A DNA stretch of 64,000 bases from Adiantum capillus-veneris (GCA_014529385.2 CM043958.1:158012793-158076792); one strand, 5' to 3'. Numbered from the stretch's first letter, positions 40,900 through 55,025 are shown. Notes: generated by a model not told the origin, from the letters alone. Translations and numbers: made by a program.

Positions 40900-42140
40900 T
40901 GTCACGTGACACATCCCAACCCTATGTGTCCGTGGACAAGCTACACCACAGCAGGGTTCAGTCAGTCCAGTCAAGTTTAGATTAGTGGTGATTTGGGACT
41001 TTTGTGAGTCTATTCGTAGACCGTGCATGCCCAGTCACTGAGTGTAGATGCATATCCTCCGGTTGCACACAGCATGATCATCGGAATTCCCATCAGAATC
41101 CATTAGCATCAGTCAGGGGAATTTCCGAGTGCATTTAGCCTATTTTCCCTATTTTTGGTATTTTCACTTATTATTTTTAAGTGACTTTCCAACAAAAGTA
41201 GGTAGGGCAATTTTGCTAAGTTAATATATAAGCAAACCCAAGTTAGCACTTTATGGCAGAAGAGGCTGCAGGAGCTTCCCGCTCAATAGGCAACTTCTCA
41301 GCAGTACCCCCTCAGACACTCAGACCCTCTAGCATTTTTGGGATCGCCCTCTCTTGCAAACCCTAGCGTTTCCAAGCAGTAGATCGACCTCCCTTCAGCC
41401 ATTAGCGTTTTCAAGTATCGCCAGCAGAGCCATCACCTTGGCGTGTCTCCACCTCAGCCTATCGCCCTCAAGCCTCTCTGCTCAGCGTTTTGACATCAAC
41501 ATTTCAGCCCATTCACTAACACCAGCAACCAGCCTTTCTAGCGTTTTTGTTCAGCATTGGAAGACCTCTCATTCCAGCGTTTTTCAGCCTGGGATATGCC
41601 TGCAAGACCAGTGTTTTCAGCCTACGACAAGGACAGAAAAACGCAGCTAGATCAGGGTAGAAGTTCAGCGTTTTTTTATATTCTCCTAAGCCCCGAATAA
41701 ACCAATCATTTTCAGCCATGAAAACAGCGAGAAAACAGTCATTTTCAACCACCAAGACAACCCCGAATTCAGCCAATAGAAGATCACAGATTTCAGCCTA
41801 AGTCGTCGTCATCACCGTCGTCGTCATCGGCATAGTCCAAGTTGCATCAGTCCATTGCATACGCATTGTACACCTTTGTGCAATCAAAGTAGACCACTCT
41901 CGCCGACAAGAGTGGGGCCTTCGGAGGAGGGTTTTACAACCTCTCGGGTGTCGTATCTCTTCTCTCTCCTCCTCTCAGTCTCATTCACTTGCACGCACAT
42001 TATCCACTCACTTTGTTCGTGATCATAGCATTCTCCATAAGACGGAAAGCTCCCTCTTTCCCTAAGAACTAAAAGGAACCTTGAGCAATAAAGATCACTA
42101 ATCTTGAGAAAATACAACATTCATTCTGTTGCACCTCACA
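40900..42140 (+). repeat. 3' LTR of element B
   Basis: 1241 bp, TGTCACGTGACAC...GCACCTCACA. It is collinear with 20056-21295 and carries the TATA-like box at 41225-41232 and the AGCGTTT motif group. It is followed by AAAAA. Confidence 0.92.
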
Positions 42141-42147
42141 AAAAACT

Positions 42148-42398
42148 TGAAAAACGTCCACGATCTCTACGCGAGCAGCCATTGCTCTACTATCTTTGCC
42201 ATGGCCAAGGAGGAGATGCTGCTGCAGATTTCAGGCGCAAAGAAGACGTTGCCGGTGATGCCCATGGCTGCCCTGCTGAGTGTACTAGATGACGCCAAGA
42301 CCGAGTGCACGAGTTCCCTCCCAAAGAAGTGCGTACGGAGCGTGTTTCCACCGCGACCAGCTGCTGTTTTTCTCTGTTTTCTGCCCATAACGTTGTAG
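42148..42398 (+). pseudogene. Coding-like segment inside C' LTR, unrecognised
   Basis: An open frame of about 80 codons with protein-like composition: VHDLYASSHCSTIFAMAKEE, LLQISGAKKTLPVMPMAALL, SVLDDAKTECTSSLPKKC. It has no counterpart in the family C LTR. It could be a captured piece of a host exon, or chance. I do not recognise the protein. Confidence 0.35.
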
Positions 42399-43116
42399 AC
42401 GGGGCTGATTTATGAGAAGGAACCTGAGAACACACCTCTTTTATGTGTAGGATTAGAAGAGAAGATTTTCTATGTAGAGATCTCTTCCGGGGAATTGCTT
42501 TTCGAGAACCAAGTTGCGTTTCGAGCGACGAGACTTTGAAGGTAACGATTTTCATGTTATGAACTCTGAGTATTTGTTTGCAGGTGTACTTCCTCTGCGT
42601 GAGGGAGTAGGAGCAGAGGAGGCATGAGCCTGTGCAAGAGAAAAGCCCTCTATGGAACTAGAGCCAGATCAGCCCAAGGGTTTCGTACCCGAGTTTGGGA
42701 AGTAGATCCACGGATTGGAGAGAGGTAGCCTCTCGAGTTGTGATCCGGAAGTCGAGATTCCCAAGTAAGGACTCCGAGTCTGGGAAAGCAGAGTTGTTCT
42801 GCGGGAAGAGGACTCTGGAAACAGAGTCGGAAAAGAGTTGCAGGGATGCCATGCCCCGAGTGTGGAAGGTGAGATCCAAAGGCGAGAACCTTGATTCTCG
42901 AGGATTTGGAATAAGGAACAGAACTTCCTTGGAATAGGGTTTTGCCCTAGGAATAGGAAGCCGAGGCTTCCGGGAACCATCAAGTCTTATTCTAGAACGA
43001 ACGTGGTAATACGTTCGGTTCAAGTATTTGTATAGACTTCTCCTCAGTAATAAAGATACTATTACGAGGGGGGGGGGACCAGCCCATCTTCTCGTCCCAA
43101 GTATTGTGTCGATCCT

Positions 43117-43120
<4 letters not shown>

Positions 43121-43164
<44 letters not shown>
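43121..43164. repeat. (CT)22 microsatellite
   Basis: Pure CT run followed by interrupted CTGTCTCTCTATCTATTTCTCTC. It corresponds in position to the region next to the GATCGACACAG segment of the C LTR. Confidence 0.95.
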
Positions 43165-43172
<8 letters not shown>

Positions 43173-43268
43173 ATCTATTTCTCTCTATATCCTCTGGCTT
43201 CAATAATAAGTGATAAATTCGATTTATCCGAGTCTATTTTATATTGCTATGCGCTCCTGTTTGTGACA

Positions 43269-45552
43269 GAATAGCGTGCAACTGTCTCCCCACTCTGTAT
43301 CCGATGAAAGATGTTTGCAAAAATCAGGGTCTGTGGCGTACTGATCTACCATATCCTCGAAGCTTCGATGATGTATCGAGGAAATAGCCAAAACCAAGGG
43401 CTTTGGAGACAATGCATCTGCCACCAAGTTCTGTTGTCTTTGAACATGGACTATCTGGAAGTGGAATGTGACAAAATGTTAGCCCACCGCATCTGCTTTT
43501 TCGAAAGTTGTTTCTACGATAAGAAGTAGATAAACTCTGATGGTCTGTAAAGATTGTAAAGTCGGCTTCGAGTAGATAGTGTCACTATTGTGTAAGAGCA
43601 TGGATAACTGCCAACAACTCTTTCCGTAAATTTGTGCAACCAATTCAGGACTTGAAAACATCTTGCTCTCGTAAGCAATGGCATGGCCTTCTTGCATCGA
43701 AACACACCCAGGTTGCAACCACAAGCATCACAATAAACTTCAAATGGCTTTTTCAAGTTTGGCAAGACCACCACTTGTCCATTTGTCAGCTTTTCCTTGA
43801 GAGTCTGAAAGGTTGCGATCTCTATCCATCTCCAAGTAAAAGGAACTCGTTATTGAGTGAGAATATGTAAGGGAGATGCAATCTCTGCAAATTTCCGAAT
43901 GAAGCGTTGATAATAAGAGCAGAAGCCCAGAAAACTTCGAACTTCATGATTTCAAATCAGGCCAATTACGAATGGTCTCTACTTTTGCCGGGTCCATCTT
44001 TACTCCTCATGCTGAGATGATATGTCCCAAAAATGGTATCTCTCGCAAGAAAAACTCGCTCTTTTTTGCAACGATAACCAATCTATGTTTTCACAGTGCT
44101 TGGAAAACCTGTAGCAAATGGTGTCTGTGTTCTGCTTCATTCTTGGAGAAAACAATGATGTCGTCAAAGAAAGTGCCCACAAATGATCGATACTCTCGAA
44201 AAATCCTATCCATAATTCAGTTGAATGTCGCCGGAGCATTTGTAAAGCCAAATGGCATAACCAAATATTCGTACGAATCAAAAGTTGTCCGGAAAGCTAT
44301 CTTGTAGACATAACCCAGAGCAATTTGGATTTGATGATATCTACTCTTCATATCAGTTCTGCTAAAACAAGTGGACCCATGCTGTCTGTTGAGTATATCA
44401 TCGATTCTAGGGGTAGGGAATCTGTCCTTGATGGTGATTTTATTGAGAGCTCTATAGTCGATGCACATTCTCCAAGATCCATCTTTCTTTAATACTAGTA
44501 GCATTGGTGAACAAAAAGGTGAAGTACTAGGCTGGATGAGACCCTTTTCTAGAACTTCTTATACCTGATTCATTATCTCTTCATTTTGGGCTTGGCTAAC
44601 TCGGTAAGGTGGTCGGTTTGGTGGTGTACTACCGGAAATCAAATCAATTGTGTGATCCTCAGGACGAGGAGGAGGTAACTCGCTTGTAGGCCTTCAGAGA
44701 AACAGTCAGCTTGTGCATGTAGAAATTCTTGTCGTTTCTTTTGCTAATTCAGACATATTTGATCATTGTTCATTATTCAGTTCTTTCAAGAAGATCGAGT
44801 AAACAAAAAGACTAGATTTCATTAATTTGGAAATGGCTGCCATACAAGTGGGACGGACTCGCCCTTCAACTTTACATCGAGTACAATATCTCTGCCCTTC
44901 TCATTCTTCAAAGTACCTTTCCTGGCCCTATAATCGACCACGGCGTTGTTCTTGTAAAACCAAGGGATTCCTAGGAGGATGTCACACCCTTCCAAAGGCA
45001 TGATAAAAGTCCTCGTGCCCTAAATACTCCTGACAATGCAAAGGAAGTTTGCCAATGACAGGTATAATGGCAACATCCCGTCTGGGTGCTGCTAGAACAG
45101 CCTCCTCTTGTGGCCCCATCCGTTTGGGCGTAATTCCAAGTCGAGCCGGCAATTCGAGAGAAATAACATTGGCCTTGGCTCCTCCTTCAAAGAAAATGAG
45201 GGCTTCTTGATCTCGTACTTTGCCCCATGCGTGGCAAAGTTCAGTGCTTTCATCCATCTGGTACGGGTGGGTCCCCACACAATCTGGTACTAGCCCTGCT
45301 TTCGTCTTTCCTTTTCTTCCGCGTTCTTCGGCTGCTTTGAACTCTTTGGCCTATCTTTTGATTGTTCTCTGTGCGCCTTTTTGGGGCACCATGCGGATAT
45401 ATGCCTTTGTTATGCACAGTCAAAGCACTCCCCTCTTTGAGGTACTCGGATTTCTGTTCCTCTGTCAGTCGGGGACGTATATCCTTCTTTTTCTGAAACT
45501 TCCCTCTTCTTCTGTTATCATTTATCGAATTTTGTCCGGCCCTTGGTGTCAA
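43269..45552 (-). pseudogene. Element E: truncated gypsy gag-pol fragment
   Basis: On the minus strand from right to left the order is: gag C-terminal linker (KKDIRPRLTEEQKSEYLKEG, with a destroyed zinc knuckle); protease with SELCHAWGKVRDQ-like sequence and a mutated active site (FFEGGAKAN); reverse transcriptase ([17 protein letters not shown] at about 44490, PFGFTNAPATF, FFDDIIVFS-type); RNase H (YCDACG, TDHQ-type); and the spacer before integrase (VADALSPKP, FEDMVDQYATDPDF). Many stops and frameshifts. It ends abruptly at 43268/43269, where the C' LTR begins, so C' probably inserted into it. The right edge near 45552 lies in gag. Confidence 0.85.
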
Positions 45553-45626
45553 AACTTAATGAGTTGGATAAGTCAGATTACTCGAATGTCAAAACTTGAT
45601 CAGTTGGATAAGTCAGATTACCCGAA
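45547..45626. repeat. 40-bp tandem duplication
   Basis: Two copies (45547-45586, 45587-45626) of TGTCAAAACTT.ATCAGTTGG-type sequence ending in AGTCAGATTACxCGAA, at the border between element E and the gene. Confidence 0.85.
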
Positions 45627-45798
45627 TGCATAGCAAACCCGTGCTTAGCATGTCCCATCATTTGCTGTTTTGTCAATAGATGTATTTCTCCAGAATATGT
45701 GTTCTTAACTGGCTGTTGTTCATTGTTTGTGGGTTAAATGTTTCATAGAGGTACACCCTGGGCCATAAACCTGATGTGGTGGTGTCTGCTTGGTTCAG

Positions 45799-48218
<2,420 letters not shown>

Positions 48219-49440
48219 ACTGTGCAGGTGGCAACATGCCTGGTTGTGTATCAAATTTACCTACGTCTTTTTATCGCGTGAGTTTTAGGGGGGCGACATG
48301 AAGGATTGTATCTAATGAGACGGCTGGACTGGCTCCGAGGTGTTTGTTGCCGATGTAGAAAGATGCCGAGCAGTTTCAAATGAATGGGGTATAATGTTTT
48401 CTCAGGTGTTCAATCACACTGGGCACTTCCAACAACAATGCGTGCTTTGGTGCTCAAATGCAGATGTAGTGATTTGTCAGGGTCCAGAAACTTGAGCTTC
48501 TTGTGAGTTCAAGTTGGGTAGGTTGGGTCCTGAATAGGTAGGTCTTTCTCGTCCGTCCATAAGCGTTGCTGGCAGTAAATCTGGACATCAGCTTAATGAG
48601 TAAGGTTTTGAAGAAATAAAGTGATTGCTTCCTATCAATGGCAAGCTGGGTTATGTTTTAGTTCAAAAACAGGGTAATTCCATGTTATGGAAGTTGGTTT
48701 TTGTTTTCTGAATAGGGGCTTGTATTCGTGTTGAGCCTGTGTGGAGGTAACAGACGTCTCTTCTACCTTGTGCATGAAATGGCCTTCTGTTTGAAGTCTA
48801 AGGTGGAACTTATTCTTTTCAAAAGAGAGAGCAATCAAGCAGTGCTCGAAACAAACGTGTTGTCATAAGCTTGGAAAACCTTCAGGGGGGAAATTGTTGT
48901 ACTGGAAGGTTTTGAACTAAATTTTTCCAACATTTTATTCTTCCTTTTTAATTTTAAACTAGAGGTAAACTTTTAAATTGTAGGTGGGACGTCCATTTTA
49001 TCAATGGGGATTTGATTTTAACAGTGTCTCTAATCATACAATGTTATTCCTGGACTTCATATGACACTGGACTTGGTGGGAGCTGGGCAGGGGAGTGTAT
49101 CATCTTCTTCATATCTCAACAGCAATTCTTACTAGCTTTAACCAAGAGAACAAATGGGGCCATAGCCTTATAAATGATATATGTGGGTGCAACTGAAACC
49201 AAGTCCTTTGATGACTTATGTCCTGATGTGATTTAGTTTGTGAAATTTCCTTTCTATCTGTAAAGATGTGATAATTTTGTGGTCAAGTTCCAACCAAGCT
49301 CTAAATGAGTAAAGTGCATTGTCATAAGTACAACTCGGGACGAAACAATTTGCAATTTGCAGATTAGGTTTATGGGGAGAACTAGGCCTATGATGAGTGT
49401 AAAGTTCAGTAAAAGGACAATTTTCTGATATTATGCTTAT
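48219..49440 (+). other. CDKAL1 3' UTR and intergenic DNA
   Basis: Transcribed 3' UTR presumably to shortly after the AATAAA at 48615. The rest is AT-rich with no supported gene. Confidence 0.55.
48615..48620 (+). terminator. Likely polyadenylation signal of CDKAL1
   Basis: AATAAA, 397 bp after the stop codon, followed by a T/G-rich stretch. It is the first canonical signal after the stop codon that I noticed. Confidence 0.5.

Positions 49441-49441
<1 letters not shown>

Positions 49442-49493
<52 letters not shown>
49442..49493. repeat. (GA)26 microsatellite
   Basis: Pure AG/GA run just upstream of the inverted-repeat structure. Confidence 0.97.
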
Positions 49494-49494
<1 letters not shown>

Positions 49495-49520
49495 AAAATT
49501 CTGCCTATTCCAATTTTTTA

Positions 49521-49955
49521 AGAAATTGGACACATACAATATTGGCTCGACTGCTTTCAATTAGCTAGAATCTTTCTAGATCCACCTGGAACACGCTTCA
49601 CTTGGATAATCACACAATTGATTTGATTTCCTGTAGTACACCACCAAACCGACCACCTTACCGAGTTAGCCAAGCCCAAAATGAAGAGATTGGGAGTGAA
49701 TTCAATGCCCAATGCTTCACGAGGTTGGGAGTGAATTCAATGCCCAATGCTTCACGAGGTTGGGAGTGAGTTCAATGCCTTTGGATAATCAAGTGAAGCG
49801 TGTTCCAGGTGGATCTAGAAAGATTCTAGCTAATTGAAAGCAGTCGAGCCAATATTGTATGTGTCCAATTTCTTCACGAAGCATTGGGCATTGAATTCAC
49901 TCATTGCCCAATTGCCATCTTTGGGCATTGAACTCACTCCCAACCTCGTGAAGCT
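49521..49955. repeat. Foldback structure with perfect 84-bp arms and captured gypsy fragment
   Basis: The arms 49521-49604 and 49790-49873 are exact reverse complements. The 185-bp interior holds an 82-bp segment (49609-49690) that copies the reverse transcriptase start of element E (44575-44657, opposite strand, about one mismatch). After it come two full and one partial 35-bp units TTGGGAGTGAATTCAATGCC... (49690-49779). Beyond the right arm, inverted versions of the 35-bp unit occur at 49874-49955. The whole could fold into a long hairpin RNA. Confidence 0.92.
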
Positions 49956-50039
49956 CTACCAAGCGCCGCCTTGACCACTTGGACAAGAGCCCATGTTGCC
50001 AAAGGTGCCTCCTAGTTTTTTGAGAAAAAAAAAAAACCA

Positions 50040-51299
50040 GCAACAGCACCTTGGCAGGCTGTCATGTGGCGCTATTGTGTCTCCTTGTCCTCGCCCTCTT
50101 TGGAGCTTACCCCGTCTGCCCATATGCCTTGTGTGATTGCACGTGCCCCTCGCCCGTGGTTTTGCTCGATTGTGCGCATTCTTTTCCCTCTCGTCTCCTT
50201 AGCCTTCCCTTTTTGAGAAAGCATATCGCTAAGATTCCCTTTAAAGAAAGCATTTTTCAAAATCATTAGCACATATTGGTATGCAAGACAACCTTGCATT
50301 CACTGATTATTCATGTTTTATCACTCTTATTAGGCCTTGACAAATTAAAGTGCACATGTAGACTTCACTCCCTGCCTAATGGCAAAGTGCTAAGGCAAGT
50401 GGATTGTGTGTTGCTTCATGAAATGTATATAAAGCTTGCATAGAGCTACTCAAGCCTCCTGGTCCTTGTGATTGTCAAGGTACAATTGTGCATGCTATAC
50501 CATTGTGGAAAATATAAGTAGAACCATATGTTTGCTCTTCTTCAAACATCGATGTTTATGAAAGCATTTAAGGTGTCCCAAAGGCACAAGGAATATGCAC
50601 TTACTTGCATGTGTAATGAGGCAGAGTTTTCAAGCTTTATATGGAGCATCGTATTATGGCATGAAAATACATAAATGGCATCGACCCCCCATAGAGTGGA
50701 CGCTTATGTTCTTTGTTTCCTTCTCAAGGAGTTAGTTCTTCTAGTGAATTTTTACTCGCGAGAATGTGACTACAAGATGCAATCTAGAGACCTTTCATGC
50801 ACATATAGTGTATGTTGTTTTCTCGACTTGTTTCTTCCTAGTGCTTAAATCTTTCAAATCTAGTCTTCTAAAGTTAAAATTTATTCTGAGATGTTTGAAA
50901 AGCTCTTTATCGTCAAAAAATATTGCTATGAGAATAGAAGTTCACTAACGATTTTTATTTTTAGTGCATCTAAAATATTGCATTGGTGAGAAATATGATG
51001 TATTGCGTGTTTACCATGTGTTCAGAGGTGGATGACGAGGACTCAAGCTCAATATAGAACAAGTCTATTTAGCTCTTTGTTCATTGGAAGCTTGTCTTAA
51101 ACCACACAAATTCTATATTTAATAAAGTACTTTACTTCTTATATGAAGCAGAATGTACCTCTCCTTGTAAGCTTGTTTTTTTGAGTTAACTAGCAAAAGA
51201 AAATACATGTATGAGGGAGTAGCTAACTAGTTCATGATCTTCTTCTCATTCTACTTTGTTTTTTGTTTGCGCTCTTTGCATATCATTGATTTGTCTATA
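50040..51299. other. AT-rich intergenic DNA
   Basis: Only short chance frames. I see no domain, RNA gene or clear repeat. Confidence 0.5.
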
Positions 51300-52000
51300 T
51301 GTCGTGACATACAATTGTGGTATCAAGCCACTGTTTTTATTAACATTCACATAGATTTTGGTTATCATCAAATAAGAATGCATACCTCTTGGCATTTGTA
51401 AGATTGTATTTTTGTTGCATGATGAATAGAATCTTGCTTAATCGTCAAATCAAGTGACTATATTCTTTGATGATATCTAAATTTAATAAATCTCATGAAG
51501 AACACAAAAAGCATTTGCATCGTCTTTAACAAATTGCGTGAGAATCATTTGTATGCAAACTTTGCACAAACCTTGTGAGATTTTTTTTTTCAAAATAAAA
51601 TTAAATATCTAGGTCACAAGAAAGGTTTTCTACTATTAAAGATTGTTCTACTACTTGAAATTTTCACAATGTTTGATGTTCTTAGGTCTTCCTGGTTATC
51701 TTGTAAACTTTTAAAGAATTTCTCGTTGATTGCACTTCTTCTCACATGAAAACCAACAAAAGGGCTTTTGATAAACTTAAAACACATGCTCACATTTGCA
51801 AGTGTACTTCATCTGCTTCATTAGTTTTAAAATCTTTCTTGTTAGTTGCTACAGATGCTTGTGGGTGAGGAATAGGTACTACTTTAATGCATAATGATCA
51901 GCCAATCACTTTTTAGCATTATAAATTGAAACCAAATGAAGAAAATGTAAGTACTTATACTTTTAATGAACACAAGTATCTTGATCCCTTCACTACATCA
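51300..52000 (+). pseudogene. Highly decayed gypsy retrotransposon remnant
   Basis: A primer-site-like TGTGGTATCAAGCC occurs at 51316-51329 after GACATACAATT. Translation of 51720-51985 in changing frames gives FSLIALLLT, TKGxFDKLKxHxHI, VATDACG and SxYxLKPNEENVSTYTFNEHK-like pieces. This is the order found at the end of gypsy reverse transcriptase and the start of RNase H. Stops and frameshifts are frequent. The boundaries are unknown. Confidence 0.5.
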
Positions 52001-55000
52001 AGCCTAACTACCAAGGAAGCCTTTTTTGAACTCGTGTCCAACTTGTTTTATACGACAGCTCTATCTGAATCCCCAATCGGCTGACTTTGGCACCTCTTAA
52101 TGTTGGTTGTTTAGGACTAAGATGTTGATTGTTTAGGACTAAGAGGTAAGGCTTCTCCACCCCTTTCAAGTTGAGCACCACAAAAGGTTTAGAGGAGAAG
52201 CTAAGTCTAAAGTCTATTATGGAAACTAGTTGTCCCTCACCATCCCCACTATAGGGGCCCATCTACGATCAACCACCTTTACCTACAAAAAAATTGTTAG
52301 TTGTTAACTGCTTGCAGACTAATTTCAATACTAAAATTGATCTAAATACTCCATATATGTCGAGAAGCAGGGACTAATACGTGCAACGTGAATTGTTCAA
52401 GGCATTGTGTGTATATGTGCTATGCACCTCTCTCATGATTGAACGAAAGGAAGAAGGAAAACAATTGAACACAAGATACTGTTCCAGAACTTTGTCTATG
52501 GTTTCTCATGAATGACTCTGCATACAACAAAAGTTGGCGCTTTGAATCCAAGCATGGTCTTCTGAACATGCACAACAATTGCTAACACTAGTGATTAGCA
52601 AATGCGTGTTAACGGGAATACTCGTTAACAATCGGCACTCTCAAAGGTTTCAAACTTGTTTGAATAGAGTTAAAACCCCCTTAAACCCACCTTAAACATA
52701 TAACAAGATGGGATTATGCTTCTTCACACCGTTCACTTAGGATCTTCAATATCACCTTTGTCATCAAGAGGTTGTGCAGCACAGGCATTAGCTTGTTGTT
52801 GTGGAGTCAAATTCTATAGTATGCTACTGCACAGGAGGGGGAATTAGGACAGTAACCCAAACAAGCGCATGGACTACACATGTGGTGGTGTAGTGATTAT
52901 AGTACCGCCGCTCTTGCATAGAAAGATCAAAATACAAAATGCTATGACACATTTTTTTTTGAAGTATTTCACAACCAAGGCAAATAATGACTAGGATCAT
53001 TGGGCATCAACATTGACAACATCATTATCAATATTGTATATGATCATAGCATTCTGTAGAATTTCCTTTACTTTTTCCTTTATCTTTGTCAAGAGCTATA
53101 CATGTGCTTTTACAACACTACTCCACACTCAATCACAATGTTTAAGCTCACTAATCAATTTTTTGTTCCTTGCTACCTTTTAACTGCATTTGTTAGGAAT
53201 TCAACTTTTTCGACAGTTTTGCAACCTAGTCATTCCGTACTTGCTATTTCCTATACTATCTTGTGTGCTACCAATTTCCTTTGTGCACCTCTATTGCATT
53301 CTTGGCTAGCACTTGCACCACAATGTTGATCTCTAGCTAGTCATTAAATATAGATTAAGAAGCACAATCCGCATTCCAACATGACAAAGGTGTCACCTGC
53401 ATTGTCCACATCCATTTCCTTGATCATCAACCTATTCCTTTTGCTCTTGGATAAGCTAGGTTGAATTCATTGTCAAAGGTCCCTTTTGACATATCAGCCT
53501 CATTGCTTGTTTGCTCATTCTTCTAGTCTCGCTATTGCCCTTGGATAGTAGGTTTGAGGTTAACAAAAGCATGGGCATGACTAGTGGCATTTTCATCTTT
53601 TTAGTGTTTTTCTTTGGCCTTGAAATTGGAACATACGCTTATACATGGGAGGAAAATCATTGGTGTGGGTGAGCAAGCGCACATACTTAAGCAGCTGCTC
53701 TTGTACATCCTTGGCATGCACTATTTGTAATTTTTTCACAGTACTAGGATCTATCAAAACTTTATGGAGGATTTTAGTTGTTGAAATCCTAGCACACAAG
53801 ACATTACACTGCTTGCAATGGGCCTACATTGAGTACAGCCTTGTGAGCAAAATTCATATAGGTTGTATCAAGCCGCTACTAGATTTGATCCGTCTTTGCT
53901 ACCTTCTTTTGAGTAATAGCCACGATCTATTGCAAAGCTTGGAGGTCAGCTTGCATTTGGGCACATTCCTTGGCATGCTAGCTACTGTTAGCTTCATGCT
54001 TCCTTTGTGCTCCATAAACAGGGTTTCAACATGAAGATAGCAAGCTTTGGTGCTACTTTTACAATCCTCCAAGTGTTCACCCAATTCCTATTATGGCAAT
54101 ATTGACCATTGAGATCAACTGGGCCAAAGAGGTTTTAAATAGTCTCTGTCACTTGCAAAAGGCTCTCCATAACAGAGTGTCATTGACCATGTGCAGGCTA
54201 TGGATGGGATTGGCACTAATGTAATTTTTGGTGATGGCAAGTCAAATTAGTAAGGACTAAGTAACAAAGACCTGCCAAAACACTCATCGTATGACGAGCT
54301 AAAAGGGGCTCTGGTAGCTACCAATAGAATCTCGTTGCTACACGTGGTTGTTGTTGTTATTGCTGCCTAGAAGAGAAGAGCTGGATTGTCTACTTGAAAA
54401 TTGAGCTATAACAAGCAAAGTTTGCAGTGTGCTAGCAACAAAGTTACTAGTTTCGTCTTGCAAGTAAAAGCACTCGCGCAACATGCATTTGCATAGTGAC
54501 AACAGTGGTTGAAATGTCAATTGTGTTGACATCTGTAAAGAGAAATACGTCTTCATGAAGGCTGAGGATGCATATCTTCACCTTTGCCAAAATGTTCGAC
54601 TCCTTCGTGCCAAATCTAGTTGTAGGTCTAGCTTGCTTGGTTGTCTTTGCAACCTTTTTATGCTTGGAGTGTTTATCATGAAAGAGCTTGGGAGATTAGA
54701 TCAACAAGAGTATGAGCAACTAATTGTTCTAGAAACACTTCTATCGCTTTTGAGACTGGCTCAACCTCGCATGTAGATTGCTAGTCTTTGCTATCTCCTT
54801 CGGCCTTTGTAACAAAAAGCAAGAAATTTCTTAGGAATTTGGGCAACTTTAGGATATATATATTCATATTGCATCAAACAAAAACCCTAAATTGAAATTC
54901 AAGGATAGTATAGACCTAGCTAGGGCATGGAAACATCTCACGCAAGTGAGAGATTACAATCCATGGAGATGTGGAAGAGGCTTTTGTGAGCATAGAAATA

Positions 55001-55020
55001 GGTAGAAGAGAAGCCACAGC
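52001..55020. other. AT-rich intergenic DNA with fragmentary frames
   Basis: No supported gene. At 52093-52142 a 24-bp segment containing GTTGxTTGTTTAGGACTAAGA is tandemly repeated. Between 53590 and 54560 the minus strand shows weakly coding-like pieces (LHKVLIDPSTVKKLQIVHAK; GEHLEDCKSSTKACYLHVET) that may be an old retroelement gag, but no motif proves it. Confidence 0.45.
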
Positions 55021-55024
55021 ATGC

Positions 55025-55025
<1 letters not shown>

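Larger units (their letters stand above)
20056..42140 (+). mobile_element. Element B: non-autonomous gag-carrying LTR retrotransposon with nested element C
   Basis: The LTRs are 20056-21295 and 40900-42140, about 1.24 kb each. The target duplication AAAAA occurs at 20051-20055 and 42141-42145 inside a poly-A tract. An initiator tRNA-Met primer site follows the 5' LTR, and a polypurine tract precedes the 3' LTR. With element C removed it would be close to 6.0 kb. It encodes gag, a protease-like segment, an unrecognised ORF and a possible chromodomain. No reverse transcriptase, RNase H or integrase motif is present between protease and the 3' LTR. This is the layout of plant TR-GAG-type elements. 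Confidence 0.9.
42146..43268 (+). mobile_element. C' 3' LTR, piece 4 of 4 (end of LTR)
   Basis: Its end matches the family C LTR end: GGGGGGGACCAGCCCATCTTCT, ATTGTGTCGATC and the terminus GCGCTCCTGTTTGTGACA at 43268. Upstream it has a GGTAACGATTTTC...TTTGCAG segment (about 42541-42582) at the same place as the intron-like segment of the C LTR. The summed C' LTR is about 2.0 kb against 1.34 kb for C. The extra length falls mostly at 42146-42520, which contains a coding-like stretch. Confidence 0.72.

Noticed and set aside
49216-49560. Minus-strand frame with a long SLSLSL run
   Set aside because: Translation of the (GA)n microsatellite; the same holds for similar frames at 19663, 19897, 43028 and 54916-55288.
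50051-50269. 72-codon frame with a signal-peptide-like hydrophobic start (MAGCHVALLCLLVLALFGAY)
   Set aside because: Interesting composition, but short, with no family match and no neighbouring gene structure; probably chance.
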